Part shown: piece by piece, positions 52,119 through 60,830 of the stretch | Position numbering within the stretch: the first letter of the stretch is position 1 | Layout of the letters: every line of letters begins with the position of its first letter | NCBI RefSeq assembly: GCF_033971905.1 | Contig: NZ_JALBUT010000001.1 | Span: 324,500 to 388,499, forward strand | Source: Intestinicryptomonas porci | GTDB taxonomy: Bacteria > Verrucomicrobiota > Verrucomicrobiia > Opitutales > Intestinicryptomonadaceae | DNA: 64,000 nt | Direction of reading: 5' to 3' | Position numbers and translations under genes: made by a program | Notes under the pieces: generated by a model | Database searches by the model: none | What the model saw: only the letters and a program-made list of their open reading frames with translations | What the model was told of the DNA's origin: nothing

Positions 52119-52469
52119 ATGAAACAAGAAAAAGTGTTAGTTTATGCTGAAATCGTTAATTTTCTAAAAGAAAACACATTTGAATTCCCTATCCCTACAT
52201 TAAAATTTAAAAGTTTATTTTGGGTAAGAATTGTTGATGGTTCTATTGTTGTCTTAACGGTGCAAAATAAAAAATATGTTATAAGCGAAGCAACATATAA
52301 TCGATTCTTGGAAAGAAGAATAACAAAAAATTATCAATTTTTCAATAGAAAAGAGCAATATATTATTTCTATATTGCGAGAATTGCTTTCTTTAAACCTT
52401 ATTACTTCTTGTGGCATTTTTTTAAGAAATACTCACCCATTGATTGGAACAAATCAACAAGCAACTTAA
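52119..52469 (+). CDS. unknown protein, upstream part of a frameshifted reading frame
   Basis: ATG 52119 gives 116 residues (MKQEKVLVYAEIVNFLKENTF), with no signal or recognised domain. The start is only about 8 nt after the TATATT -10 candidate of inv-4, so the transcript would be nearly leaderless. Near its 3' end the zero frame contains T-TTT-TTA (within 52417-52424), where the -1 frame continues as the next open frame for 120 residues. The region is AT-rich compared with its neighbours. Function unknown. Confidence 0.5.
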   Translation: MKQEKVLVYAEIVNFLKENTFEFPIPTLKFKSLFWVRIVDGSIVVLTVQNKKYVISEATYNRFLERRITKNYQFFNRKEQYIISILRELLSLNLITSCGIFLRNTHPLIGTNQQAT

Positions 52470-52786
52470 AACATACTTCTTGTTTTATTGTTAATAATAA
52501 AGATCCAATAGGTGTTTTTAATGACATTTTAATTAAATTGTTAAAAAAGCTTTCAGTTAATTTAAACGATAAAGAAGTGAAAGCTTTTATATTAAATCAA
52601 ATAAGGGAATTGGGGTGCGCTACTGCATTGGTGGTTTTAAAAGAGTTCTTAAGCAATATTGTAAAATGTGCGTTTGTTGATATTACAGGCGTTGCTATTG
52701 AGGGGGTAATATTAATTCTTATAGTAAAAAAAATTATGGAATTGCTCCACAAGGAATTAAGAGAACAGATTGGTTGTCAATCTTAA
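52409..52786 (+). CDS. unknown protein, downstream part of a frameshifted reading frame
   Basis: This frame has no ATG near its beginning, only TTG, and overlaps the previous frame by 61 bp. A single -1 shift at the T7 run joins them into about 222 residues (…SCGIF then KKYSPIDWNK…). The C-terminal part has a hydrophobic helix (FVDITGVAIEGVILILIVKKIM) and could be membrane-associated. Either a programmed frameshift, a phase-variable homopolymer, a real mutation or a sequencing error explains the break. Confidence 0.45.
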   Translation: MWHFFKKYSPIDWNKSTSNLKHTSCFIVNNKDPIGVFNDILIKLLKKLSVNLNDKEVKAFILNQIRELGCATALVVLKEFLSNIVKCAFVDITGVAIEGVILILIVKKIMELLHKELREQIGCQS

Positions 52787-52829
52787 ATTAAAATTTTAAA
52801 TAAAAAACTCAAAAGAAAAGGAAAACAAA

Positions 52830-53069
52830 ATGTCGAAAGAACAAAAGAGAAGAGAAGGAATTGCCGAACTTCATTCCCTATTAAAAAACGGAATAGAAGG
52901 TAATATAACACTGCCAATGACAATTAACAGCAAACAAGAGTTGCGAGATTTGGTAAAATTACTAAGCGAAAAGCTAACGTATAATCTTAATTATAATAGC
53001 TCTTTGAAAATTATGTATGAGGACGAATGTTTGAATAATCAGTCGGATGACTTTCAAGAAATAGAATAA
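52830..53069 (+). CDS. small hypothetical protein
   Basis: The 79-residue product (MSKEQKRREGIAELHSLLKNGIEG…) follows an AGAAAAGGAAAAC Shine-Dalgarno-like stretch. It is soluble and predicted helical with an acidic tail. It lies 11 nt before the pentapeptide-repeat gene, probably in the same transcript from inv-4. No family recognised. Confidence 0.55.
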   Translation: MSKEQKRREGIAELHSLLKNGIEGNITLPMTINSKQELRDLVKLLSEKLTYNLNYNSSLKIMYEDECLNNQSDDFQEIE

Positions 53070-53080
53070 ATGAAAAACAT

Positions 53081-56000
53081 ATGAGAAAGTATCTTTTTAC
53101 TGTAGTATTAGTTTTTTTTAGCTTAAACAGCTTTGCCGATTACGAAAGTTACACTAATCAAAATGTAAGCGGACAAGATTTTTCAGGACGTTCGCTTGTA
53201 CGTTCTCTATGGCGAGATGCAACTGCAGTTGAAACTAATTTTTCAAATTCCGACCTCACAAATGCGGATTTCGAATCCGCCACACTCACAAATGCGGATT
53301 TTACCGATGCCGTAATAACAGGCGCGTATTTTTACAATACAACATCAAAAGGCTTTACGAAAGAGCAGTTATATAGCACGGCAAGCTATAAGAATAAAGA
53401 TCTAAGCGATGTGGGTTTAGGTTACAACGATTTAACAGGTTGGAATTTTGCAGGGCAAACCCTCACGAATGCGGATTTGAGTGGAGCAACCCTCACGAAT
53501 GCGAATTTAGGTTTTGCCACACTCACGAATGCGAATTTAGGTTTTGCCACCCTCACGAATGCGGATTTGAGTGGAGCAACCCTCACAAATGTCTATTTCG
53601 AATCCGCCACACTCACGAATGCGGATTTGAGTGGAGCAACCCTCACAAATGTCTATTTCGAATCCGCCACACTCACGAATGCGGATTTGAGTGGAGCAAC
53701 CCTCACAAATGTCTATTTCTATTTCGCCACTCTCACTAATGCGGATTTTACCGATGCCGTAATAACAGGCGCGAATTTTGGAAATACAACATCAGAAGGC
53801 TTTACGAAAGAGCAGTTATATCGCACGGCAAGCTATAAGAATAAAGATTTAAGCGGCGTGGATTTGTTCTCAAACAATTTGACAGGTTGGAATTTTGCAG
53901 GGCAAAACCTCACAAATGCCAGTTTCTATTCCGCCACGCTTACAAATGCGGATTTTACCGATGCCGTAATAACAGGCGCGGATTTTTACAATACAACATC
54001 AAAAGGCTTTACGAAAGAGCAGTTATATCGCACGGCAAGCTATAAGAATAAAGATTTAAGCGGCGTGGATTTAGGTTACAACGATTTAACAGGTTGGAAT
54101 TTTACCGATGTCATAATAACAGGCGCGAATTTTGGAAATACAACATCAAAAGGCTTTACGAAAGAGCAGTTGTATAGCACGGCAAGCTATAAGAATAAAG
54201 ATTTAAGCGGTGTGGGTTTAGGTTACAACGATTTAACAGGTTGGAATTTTACCGATGTCATAATAACAGGCGCGTGTTTTAGAAATACAACATCAAAAGG
54301 CTTTACGAAAGAGCAGTTGTATAGCACGGCAAGCTATAAGAATAAAGATTTAAGCGGTGTGGATTTGTCAGGTAACGATTTAACAGGTTGGGATTTTAGC
54401 TCGCAAACCCTCACAAATGCCAATTTCTATTCTGCCACACTCACGAATGCGGATTTGAGTGGAGCAACCCTCACGAATGCGAATTTAGGTTTTGCCACAC
54501 TCACGAATGCGGATTTGAGTGGAGCAACCCTCACGAATGCGAATTTAGGTTCTGCCACACTCACGAATGCGGATTTGAGTGGAGCAACCCTCACGAATGC
54601 GAATTTAGGTTTTGCCACACTCACGAATGCGGATTTGAGTGGAGCAACCCTCACGAATGCGAATTTAGGTTTTGCCACACTCACGAATGCGGATTTGAGT
54701 GGAGCAACCCTCACAAATGCGTATTTTGCCGATGTCATAATAACAGGCGCGGATTTTGGAAGTACAACATCAAAAGGATTTACGAAAGAGCAGTTATATC
54801 GCACGGCAAGCTATAAGAATAAAGATCTAAGCGGTGTGGGTTTGTCAGGTAACGATTTAACAGGTTGGGATTTTAGCTCGCAAAACCTCACAAATGCGGA
54901 TTTTAGTGGAGCAAGGTTTATAGGAAAAACTTCGTTTGGGAATAGTGTAAGCCGCACATCCGATTTAAGTGGCGCCAACTTTACAAATGCCGATTTTTCT
55001 GGCGTTAGTGGTTATATTTACTTAAAAGGCGTAAACACAAATTTTACTGGTGCAGATTTTACTGGTACTAGATTATATGGCGTTTCAAACTCTAGCGATT
55101 TTAATTTTGAGAATGCAAATTTCACAAATGTAAAAGATTATGCTTCGGCAAATCTACTCTTTTACCACGCAAACATTAAAGGGGCTAATTTTACGCAAAA
55201 CATTACATCTTCACTCGGTGCTGATTATTCTACTTTTACTTCAGCATTGTATGTTACAAAAAGCTATCTCGAGCATGATTTAAGTGGAATAAATTTTACA
55301 AATTGCTTCACCTACAATTATGGTTTCGAGCGCGTAAATTTAAATTTCCAAAATCAAAATTTGACAGGCGCAAATTTGACAAATGTTGGGCGTGATGTGC
55401 AGTGGATTAAAAATCCACAACCTTATGATATTTTCATGCAAAATATCGTTAGTTGCGATTTTCGAGGTGCAAATTTGACAGATGCTATAATAAATGGAGC
55501 AAGCATAGCCTACATAACTTCTGAGCAATTATATTCAACAGCCAGTTACAAGAATAAAAATTTGAGTGGCGTTTGGTTCTATTCCTTATATTCCAATTCA
55601 ATGTCATCTGAAAACGTTGACCTCACTGGTCAAAATTTGACAAAGGCATTTTTAGATGTGTCGCTAGCGAATTTCGATTTGACTGACAGCATAATAAATG
55701 AAGTCAGCTTTGGTAGAAATAGTGCGTTGTCAAAAGAACAATTATATAGCACAAAAAGCTACAAAGATAAAAATTTGCAAGGTATAGGCCTTTTTTTCAG
55801 AGAGATTGATTTAAGCGGTTTTGATTTTTCATGTCAAGATTTGACAAACGCCTGTTTTTGTCTAGCAGGGGCATCTCCAAATTTGCTAGATGCAGATTTT
55901 ACTGATGCAATAATTACAAATGTAATCTTTTCATCATATTCAGATCCTGGGTTATTTTCTGATTCTAGTGGCTTTACAAAAGAACAGCTTTACTCTACCA

Positions 56001-56692
56001 AAAATTATAAGGAAAACAATTTAGGTGGAATTAAACTAGTCGGGAAAATATATGGTTGGGATTTTAGAGGTAAAGACATTTCCCAAATGGATATTTCCAA
56101 TCGTCGTAACATAATAAGCACTGACGGCACAATATTGGATTTTGCAATGGCATCAAGCGATGATAGTTTTTCGATTCGCAAATATGTTTCGCAAGTTGCA
56201 ACAATGGCATTAGATGGTGATTCTACCATTTCCGCAAAGATTGATAAAACTGCAAGCATTTCAAATTCAACTTTAACCCTTGAATCAGATGCGGAGCTTG
56301 AAGTTGTTGAAAATGCAACATTGGTTCTTGCAGATGGTGGCAAGATTGTGTTTGAAGCTAGCGAAGGCGAAAAGAGCATTCTTCAAATCGCGGAAGGCTC
56401 CGCCTTCAACTTTGCAGACGGCGCAAGCATAGAAATTTTACTTACGGAAGATTTCAAAACTCCGCAGACATTTGCCGTAATGAATTGGACTGATGTATCA
56501 AAAATTACAGGGCTTGAAAATCTCGTAAAAGGCGAAAATATTTTTGTTGAAAGCGATGTCGCGCACATTTGGGGCTGGAGCTTTTCAGTTGAATCCGACG
56601 GTCTGTATATTTCCGTTCCCGAACCTGCAACTTATGCGGCGATATTCGGAGCGTTGGCGTTGGCATTTGCCGCATACCGCAGAAGAAAGTAG
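53081..56692 (+). CDS. giant pentapeptide-repeat PEP-CTERM surface protein
   Basis: The 1203-residue protein has a signal peptide (KYLFTVVLVFFSLNSFA) and then over 900 residues of A(D/N)Lxx-type pentapeptide repeats, predicted to form a right-handed quadrilateral beta-helix. Two repeat grades are interleaved: a 20-residue unit (ATLTNADLSGATLTNANLG) and a longer unit with GFTKEQLYSTASYKNKDLSGV. A non-repeat beta domain follows (about 1020-1160, LTLESDAELEVVENATLVLADGG). The C-terminus is a PEP-CTERM tail (VPEPATYAAIFGALALA, AYRRRK), nearly the same as in the 38.6-kb gene. It is likely an exported, sorted surface protein. Confidence 0.85.
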   Translation: MRKYLFTVVLVFFSLNSFADYESYTNQNVSGQDFSGRSLVRSLWRDATAVETNFSNSDLTNADFESATLTNADFTDAVITGAYFYNTTSKGFTKEQLYSTASYKNKDLSDVGLGYNDLTGWNFAGQTLTNADLSGATLTNANLGFATLTNANLGFATLTNADLSGATLTNVYFESATLTNADLSGATLTNVYFESATLTNADLSGATLTNVYFYFATLTNADFTDAVITGANFGNTTSEGFTKEQLYRTASYKNKDLSGVDLFSNNLTGWNFAGQNLTNASFYSATLTNADFTDAVITGADFYNTTSKGFTKEQLYRTASYKNKDLSGVDLGYNDLTGWNFTDVIITGANFGNTTSKGFTKEQLYSTASYKNKDLSGVGLGYNDLTGWNFTDVIITGACFRNTTSKGFTKEQLYSTASYKNKDLSGVDLSGNDLTGWDFSSQTLTNANFYSATLTNADLSGATLTNANLGFATLTNADLSGATLTNANLGSATLTNADLSGATLTNANLGFATLTNADLSGATLTNANLGFATLTNADLSGATLTNAYFADVIITGADFGSTTSKGFTKEQLYRTASYKNKDLSGVGLSGNDLTGWDFSSQNLTNADFSGARFIGKTSFGNSVSRTSDLSGANFTNADFSGVSGYIYLKGVNTNFTGADFTGTRLYGVSNSSDFNFENANFTNVKDYASANLLFYHANIKGANFTQNITSSLGADYSTFTSALYVTKSYLEHDLSGINFTNCFTYNYGFERVNLNFQNQNLTGANLTNVGRDVQWIKNPQPYDIFMQNIVSCDFRGANLTDAIINGASIAYITSEQLYSTASYKNKNLSGVWFYSLYSNSMSSENVDLTGQNLTKAFLDVSLANFDLTDSIINEVSFGRNSALSKEQLYSTKSYKDKNLQGIGLFFREIDLSGFDFSCQDLTNACFCLAGASPNLLDADFTDAIITNVIFSSYSDPGLFSDSSGFTKEQLYSTKNYKENNLGGIKLVGKIYGWDFRGKDISQMDISNRRNIISTDGTILDFAMASSDDSFSIRKYVSQVATMALDGDSTISAKIDKTASISNSTLTLESDAELEVVENATLVLADGGKIVFEASEGEKSILQIAEGSAFNFADGASIEILLTEDFKTPQTFAVMNWTDVSKITGLENLVKGENIFVESDVAHIWGWSFSVESDGLYISVPEPATYAAIFGALALAFAAYRRRK
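53461..53740 (+). repeat. intragenic tandem repeats, block 1
   Basis: Units of 30 and 60 bp (CTCACGAATGCGGATTTGAG, then GAGCAACCCTCACAAATGTC) recur in register; 53581-53640 and 53641-53700 are identical. They encode pentapeptide repeats and could change number by slippage without losing frame. Confidence 0.85.
54434..54719 (+). repeat. intragenic 60-bp tandem repeats, block 2
   Basis: Nearly five perfect 60-bp copies, differing at one or two positions, encode ATLTNADLSGATLTNANLG plus Phe or Ser. Such near identity implies recent expansion. Confidence 0.9.
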
Positions 56693-56718
56693 ATTTTTTG
56701 ATTTTACGAAAAAAGCAT

Positions 56719-56750
56719 GAGGAGGCGGCGTAATGTCGTTTCCTCTTTTT
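56719..56750 (+). terminator. terminator after pentapeptide gene
   Basis: GAGGA pairs with TCCTC across an inner CGGC/GTCG region and is followed by TTTTTT. Confidence 0.6.
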
Positions 56751-56831
56751 TATGCTCCCGTTTTGTCGTATAAAAAAAGGTTGAAAGAATTTATCTTTGT
56801 GCCATAAGTTATTCGTTTAAAAATTGCAATT

Positions 56832-57890
56832 ATGGATTATATTTACAAAAAGGCAATCCGCCCGATTTTCTTCAAGCAGGATCCCGAATCTGTGCATTCT
56901 CTTGCGGTAAAGGGCTTGCAGTGTCTTGGCGCGCTTGCTCCGATTAGGGCGGCGATGGAAAAGTTTAATCTTGTCCGCGACGAAAATCCCGTGGAAATTT
57001 TCGGGGTGAAATTTCCGAACAAGGTCGGGCTTGCCGCAGGGTTTGACAAGGACGCCTTGGTATGGCGCGCGATGCCCGCCCTCGGGTTCGGGCATGTGGA
57101 AATCGGCACGATTACCTGCCACGCACAGGCTGGCAATCCCAAGCCCCGCATTTTCCGCTATCCCGAAGGCGAAGCCATCGTTAATTTTTGCGGATTTCCA
57201 AACGACGGCGCGGACATTGTTGCCGACCGTCTTGCAAAGCTTTTTAAATCCAAATCGAAAAAAGTTCCTTTGGGCATAAACATCGGCAAGTCCAAGATAA
57301 CGCCGATAGAGGACGCCGCGCAGGACTATGTCTATTCATACAACAAGCTTGCCGACTTCGCGGACTATTTCACCGTAAACGTGAGTTGCCCGAATTTGCC
57401 TGAGCTTCGCAAGCTTCAATCAAAAAGCGAGCTTTCGGGGCTTTTGCAGTCGTTAAAGGATGCCGACGCGGAGCGCGCCGAAAAATTCGGAAAGGCGAAA
57501 ATCCCGTTTCTTGTAAAAATATCTCCCGATTTGAGTTTCAGGGAAATAGACGACATAATTGAGATTGCCGAAAATATGGACTTGGGCGGCATTGTCGCAA
57601 CCAACACCACGACTTCCCGTCCCGATGGCTCGAATTACGAGGCAAAAGGCGGATTGAGCGGCGCGCCGCTTTTTGAAAAATCGCGCGAAGTTGTGGGGTA
57701 TATTTGCAAGCGCACCAAAAAGCCCGTAATTGCCGTCGGCGGAATTTCAACCACCGAAAGGGCGTCGATGATGTTTGACGCGGGCGCGTGTCTTGTTCAA
57801 ATATATTCGTCTTTCATATACAACGGTCCTTTCTTTGCGAAGGAGATTGCAAAGTCGCTTTACTGGCGGGACGGAAGGAAATGGCTTTAA
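56832..57890 (+). CDS. pyrD: dihydroorotate dehydrogenase, quinone-type (class 2)
   Basis: The 352-residue length and N-terminal extension (MDYIYKKAIRPIFFKQDPESVHSLAVKGL) are those of membrane-associated class 2 enzymes. FMN-site motifs are NKVGLAAGFDKDA, GHVEIGTIT, NTTTSRP and AVGGIST. The catalytic loop reads NVSCPN, with Cys186 where E. coli class 2 has Ser; Cys is usual in class 1. It oxidises dihydroorotate in pyrimidine synthesis, passing electrons to quinone. It is monocistronic. Confidence 0.93.
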   Translation: MDYIYKKAIRPIFFKQDPESVHSLAVKGLQCLGALAPIRAAMEKFNLVRDENPVEIFGVKFPNKVGLAAGFDKDALVWRAMPALGFGHVEIGTITCHAQAGNPKPRIFRYPEGEAIVNFCGFPNDGADIVADRLAKLFKSKSKKVPLGINIGKSKITPIEDAAQDYVYSYNKLADFADYFTVNVSCPNLPELRKLQSKSELSGLLQSLKDADAERAEKFGKAKIPFLVKISPDLSFREIDDIIEIAENMDLGGIVATNTTTSRPDGSNYEAKGGLSGAPLFEKSREVVGYICKRTKKPVIAVGGISTTERASMMFDAGACLVQIYSSFIYNGPFFAKEIAKSLYWRDGRKWL

Positions 57891-57898
57891 ACTCTTTG

Positions 57899-57928
57899 CC
57901 CCGTCGGAAGCGTCGGGGCTTTTTTTTG
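57899..57928 (+). terminator. rho-independent terminator after pyrD
   Basis: GCCCCG pairs with CGGGGC and a T8 run follows, 9 nt after the stop. Confidence 0.85.
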
Positions 57929-58012
57929 ACTGTAATTCTTGTCCTTCAATTTTTTATCTTTACTCTGCCGCGTTTTGGGTGTTTCATGATTTATTGAAAA
58001 CAGGGGGGAGTC

Positions 58013-59044
58013 ATGATTAGGGGGATATTGTTTTTTTCGGCGTTTTTTGCGTTTATGCAAATTTCTTTTGCCGATATTCTTACGCTTAATAACGGCTATG
58101 TTTTTAAAGGAGAGCTTCTTTCTAAGACGGATAAAAATGTCGTTTTTAAGACGGATTTTGGCGAAATCAAGGCGGATTTAAATTCTGTCTCCAAGCTTGA
58201 TGTCGAAACCAAGAGGGAAGCGGTTTTGGTTTCTTCAAATGCAAAGCCCAAAGAGGAAGAACCGAAGAAAGAGGAAAAAATTAAAGAGCCTGAATTTAAT
58301 CTTGAAAAATATTTGCAGTCTTACAGGGAATTTGTGCATTCCAATGTCCCGAAAGGCTGGGAGTTCAGAATTGCGGGCGCGGTTGAGCAGCGCAACACAA
58401 ATTCGTCAACCAACGCTTACAGGGCGTCTTTCAACGCAAAAAAGGCTTGGGAAAATTCCTCAGAATTTTTCTTCAATGCCTATTACGACTATGCGGTCGA
58501 AAAAAATTCCCTCGGCGGCAAATACCGCACGACCGACAAGTATGGCGCAATCACAAACTACAAATATTTTTTCAGCGGAACTTCTTGGTTTGCAACCAAC
58601 ACGTTGGCGTACAGCGCGGACACAATCGCAAACATAGACGACCAGGTTGATGAAATCATAGGTATTGGCAGGAAGTTTAAATTTTTTGACGATACTCTGC
58701 TTATAAATATCTCGATAGGTCCCGCGATTAGGTATGTCAACGCGAGAAATTACGACGACCATTGGCTGCCAATGGGGACATTCGTGCAGGATTTTTCATG
58801 GCAGTTGCACAAGTACGTCAGGGCGGAGCAGTCTCTATACACGGGCGGGGTTGTATTTGCGGGCGTCGGGCTTTCCGATGTCAGCAAATACAACTATGTC
58901 GTAAACTTGGGTTTGGTGTTCAAACTTACGGAGGTAATGGATATTGCGATGCGTTATTTTTACAGTTACAACAATGTCAACTCTCCGTCCGCTCAAAAGG
59001 AGGAAGAGCGCATTTTGCTTTCCTTTGAACTGCCTCTCAAATAG
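58013..59044 (+). CDS. DUF481-type outer-membrane beta-barrel protein
   Basis: The 343-residue protein has a signal peptide (ILFFSAFFAFMQISFA), a small SH3-like N-terminal segment (ILTLNNGYVFKGELLSKTDKNVVFKTDFGEIKA), a Lys/Glu linker and a C-terminal barrel (about 120-343) with DUF481-like alternating strands ending in ILLSFELPLK. The terminal aromatic/hydrophobic strand fits outer-membrane insertion. DUF481 is a YdiY-like family of unknown function. It lies 13 nt upstream of the sialate esterase gene and likely shares its transcript. Confidence 0.75.
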   Translation: MIRGILFFSAFFAFMQISFADILTLNNGYVFKGELLSKTDKNVVFKTDFGEIKADLNSVSKLDVETKREAVLVSSNAKPKEEEPKKEEKIKEPEFNLEKYLQSYREFVHSNVPKGWEFRIAGAVEQRNTNSSTNAYRASFNAKKAWENSSEFFFNAYYDYAVEKNSLGGKYRTTDKYGAITNYKYFFSGTSWFATNTLAYSADTIANIDDQVDEIIGIGRKFKFFDDTLLINISIGPAIRYVNARNYDDHWLPMGTFVQDFSWQLHKYVRAEQSLYTGGVVFAGVGLSDVSKYNYVVNLGLVFKLTEVMDIAMRYFYSYNNVNSPSAQKEEERILLSFELPLK

Positions 59045-59057
59045 GAATTATAATTGT

Positions 59058-60719
59058 ATGAAAATTCACAAATTAAAATTAACAGTTTTGTTGTCTGCCA
59101 TTTTTGCGTTAAGTTCGCTGAATGCGGGCATACGCTTTAAAAACATATATCAAAATGACATGGTTTTGCAGGCGGGAGAAGAAAATATTGTTGCAGGCGT
59201 GTCGTCTCCAAATTCCGCCATAGATGTCATTGTGTCGGCGAAATCCAAGGACGGCAAGGCATCCGTAAAAAATTTGAAAGCAAAGGCGAATAAAAAAGGA
59301 GCGTGGTCTGTAAAAATACCTTCTTTCCCGAAGCGGACTATTTTGGAAATTTCCGCAAAAAATGAAAACGGCGAAACAGCGGCAATCTCGAATGTGGTAA
59401 CGGGAGAACTCTGGCTTGGTTCGGGGCAGTCGAACATGGAATGGAACTTCAATGCGGATACGATTGACCCCAAATATCTCCAAAAATACCGCGAAATTGC
59501 CGATTCGATGAAAGCAGATGTGCGCACCTTCAAAACTTCCCGCTTGCTCTTTACCGAACCTTCCGATGAAGTGGGCGGGCGATGGAATGTTATAGAGGGG
59601 CGCAATTTGGATAGAAGCGGAAGCCAGCTTGGGTTTATTTTCGCCTGCATATTGTCTAAGGCTCTCGACACTCCAGTTGGTTTTATTGACACCTCTTGGA
59701 GCGGTTCTCGAATCGAGCCGTGGATTTCAAAAGAGGCTTTGAGAAAGGCAAATCCCCAAATCAGGGTTGAAGGCAGGATTATGGATTGGGCGGAGTATGA
59801 AAGCTGCTTAAATAATTTTGAAAAATTGCGCAGGGATTATCTCAATAATTACAGAAAATGGTTTGAAGAAAATCCAACGGAAGAGCTTCAAAACAAAAAT
59901 CGCGCAAGTTGCCCCGAAAAGCCGATTGACGAGATCTCGATAGATAATTTGCCGTCCAAAATGTACAATGCAAAAGTTCACGGCATTGCGCCCCTCTCTC
60001 CCAAGGGCGTATTGTGGTATCAGGGCGAGTCCAATTCGAGCGAGCCGTATCAATATCCCGCCCTGATAAAGCTTTTGGTTAACTCTTGGCGCAAGCATTT
60101 TAAACGCGAATTTTACTTCTATTATGTTGATCTTGCCGCGCATAGGGATACGCAGAGTCAGCCTGCGCATTGCGGCTCTTGGGGCGGAATCAGAGACGCA
60201 ATGGCGGAGGTGCTCTCTCTTCCCAAAACGGGAGTCGCCACTTCAATCGATAGCGGCGGTTCAAAAAAACAGGGTCAAGGCGACATCCATCCGCCGCATA
60301 AGGAGATGATAGCGACCCGCCTTGCAAATCTGGCTCTTGCCGAAGTGTATAAAAAGGGAAGCGTCAAGGCGGTTCGTTCTCCGTATTATTCGGGGGAATA
60401 TAAAATATCGGGTAATAAAATAATCGTAAAAATTGCCAACGCGGAAGGCTTGCGCAAAATGAATGGCAAGGAAAAATTGACAGGCTTTGCCGTTCGTGGC
60501 GAAAATCCGCGCGACTGGAAATGGGCGGATGCCGAAATAAACGGCGATACGATTATTCTTTCAAGTCCTGATGTTCCCGAACCTAAGGCGGCTCGGTATG
60601 CATGGGCAAATTGGCCGATTGTTTCAGTCGAAAGCAGGCATGGCTTGCCGTTGCGCTCTTTTTCTACCGATGGCGGAGCTTATTTGGACTGGAATAAAAA
60701 GAAAGGCGAATCTAAATAA
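59058..60719 (+). CDS. sialate O-acetylesterase (SASA family)
   Basis: ATG 59058 gives 553 residues with a signal peptide (LKLTVLLSAIFALSSLNA); the longer frame overlaps the upstream gene. The SGNH core has GSGQSNMEW with nucleophile S125, the WYQGESNS block, and D409/H411 in GDIHPPHK. It removes acetyl groups from sialic acids or other sugars in the periplasm. The inserted beta-sandwich at about residues 60-115 is typical of the family. It fits a host-glycan lifestyle with the neighbouring glycosidase. Confidence 0.88.
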   Translation: MKIHKLKLTVLLSAIFALSSLNAGIRFKNIYQNDMVLQAGEENIVAGVSSPNSAIDVIVSAKSKDGKASVKNLKAKANKKGAWSVKIPSFPKRTILEISAKNENGETAAISNVVTGELWLGSGQSNMEWNFNADTIDPKYLQKYREIADSMKADVRTFKTSRLLFTEPSDEVGGRWNVIEGRNLDRSGSQLGFIFACILSKALDTPVGFIDTSWSGSRIEPWISKEALRKANPQIRVEGRIMDWAEYESCLNNFEKLRRDYLNNYRKWFEENPTEELQNKNRASCPEKPIDEISIDNLPSKMYNAKVHGIAPLSPKGVLWYQGESNSSEPYQYPALIKLLVNSWRKHFKREFYFYYVDLAAHRDTQSQPAHCGSWGGIRDAMAEVLSLPKTGVATSIDSGGSKKQGQGDIHPPHKEMIATRLANLALAEVYKKGSVKAVRSPYYSGEYKISGNKIIVKIANAEGLRKMNGKEKLTGFAVRGENPRDWKWADAEINGDTIILSSPDVPEPKAARYAWANWPIVSVESRHGLPLRSFSTDGGAYLDWNKKKGESK

Positions 60720-60760
60720 ATTTTTAGGACAAGGCTCTGAAATCCCCTTGTCTATCAATA

Positions 60761-60797
60761 AAAAAGCCTGCAAATTCTCTTGTTTGCAGGCTTTTTT
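60761..60797. terminator. bidirectional terminator between convergent genes
   Basis: AAAAAGCCTGCAAA pairs with TTTGCAGGCTTTTT around a TTCTCTTG loop. It serves the sialate esterase gene and possibly the convergent 60831 gene, and nearly repeats the hairpin next to tmRNA. Confidence 0.85.
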
Positions 60798-60830
60798 AAC
60801 CGTCGGGGAGGGGAAATCCCCTTTGTTTGA

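Noticed and set aside
53461..54719. CRISPR-like array
   Set aside because: The repeats are coding, lack unique spacers and keep one reading frame.
54427..54804. Repetitive minus-strand frame in the pentapeptide gene
   Set aside because: It is the antisense of 60-bp repeats and stays open only because of their periodicity.
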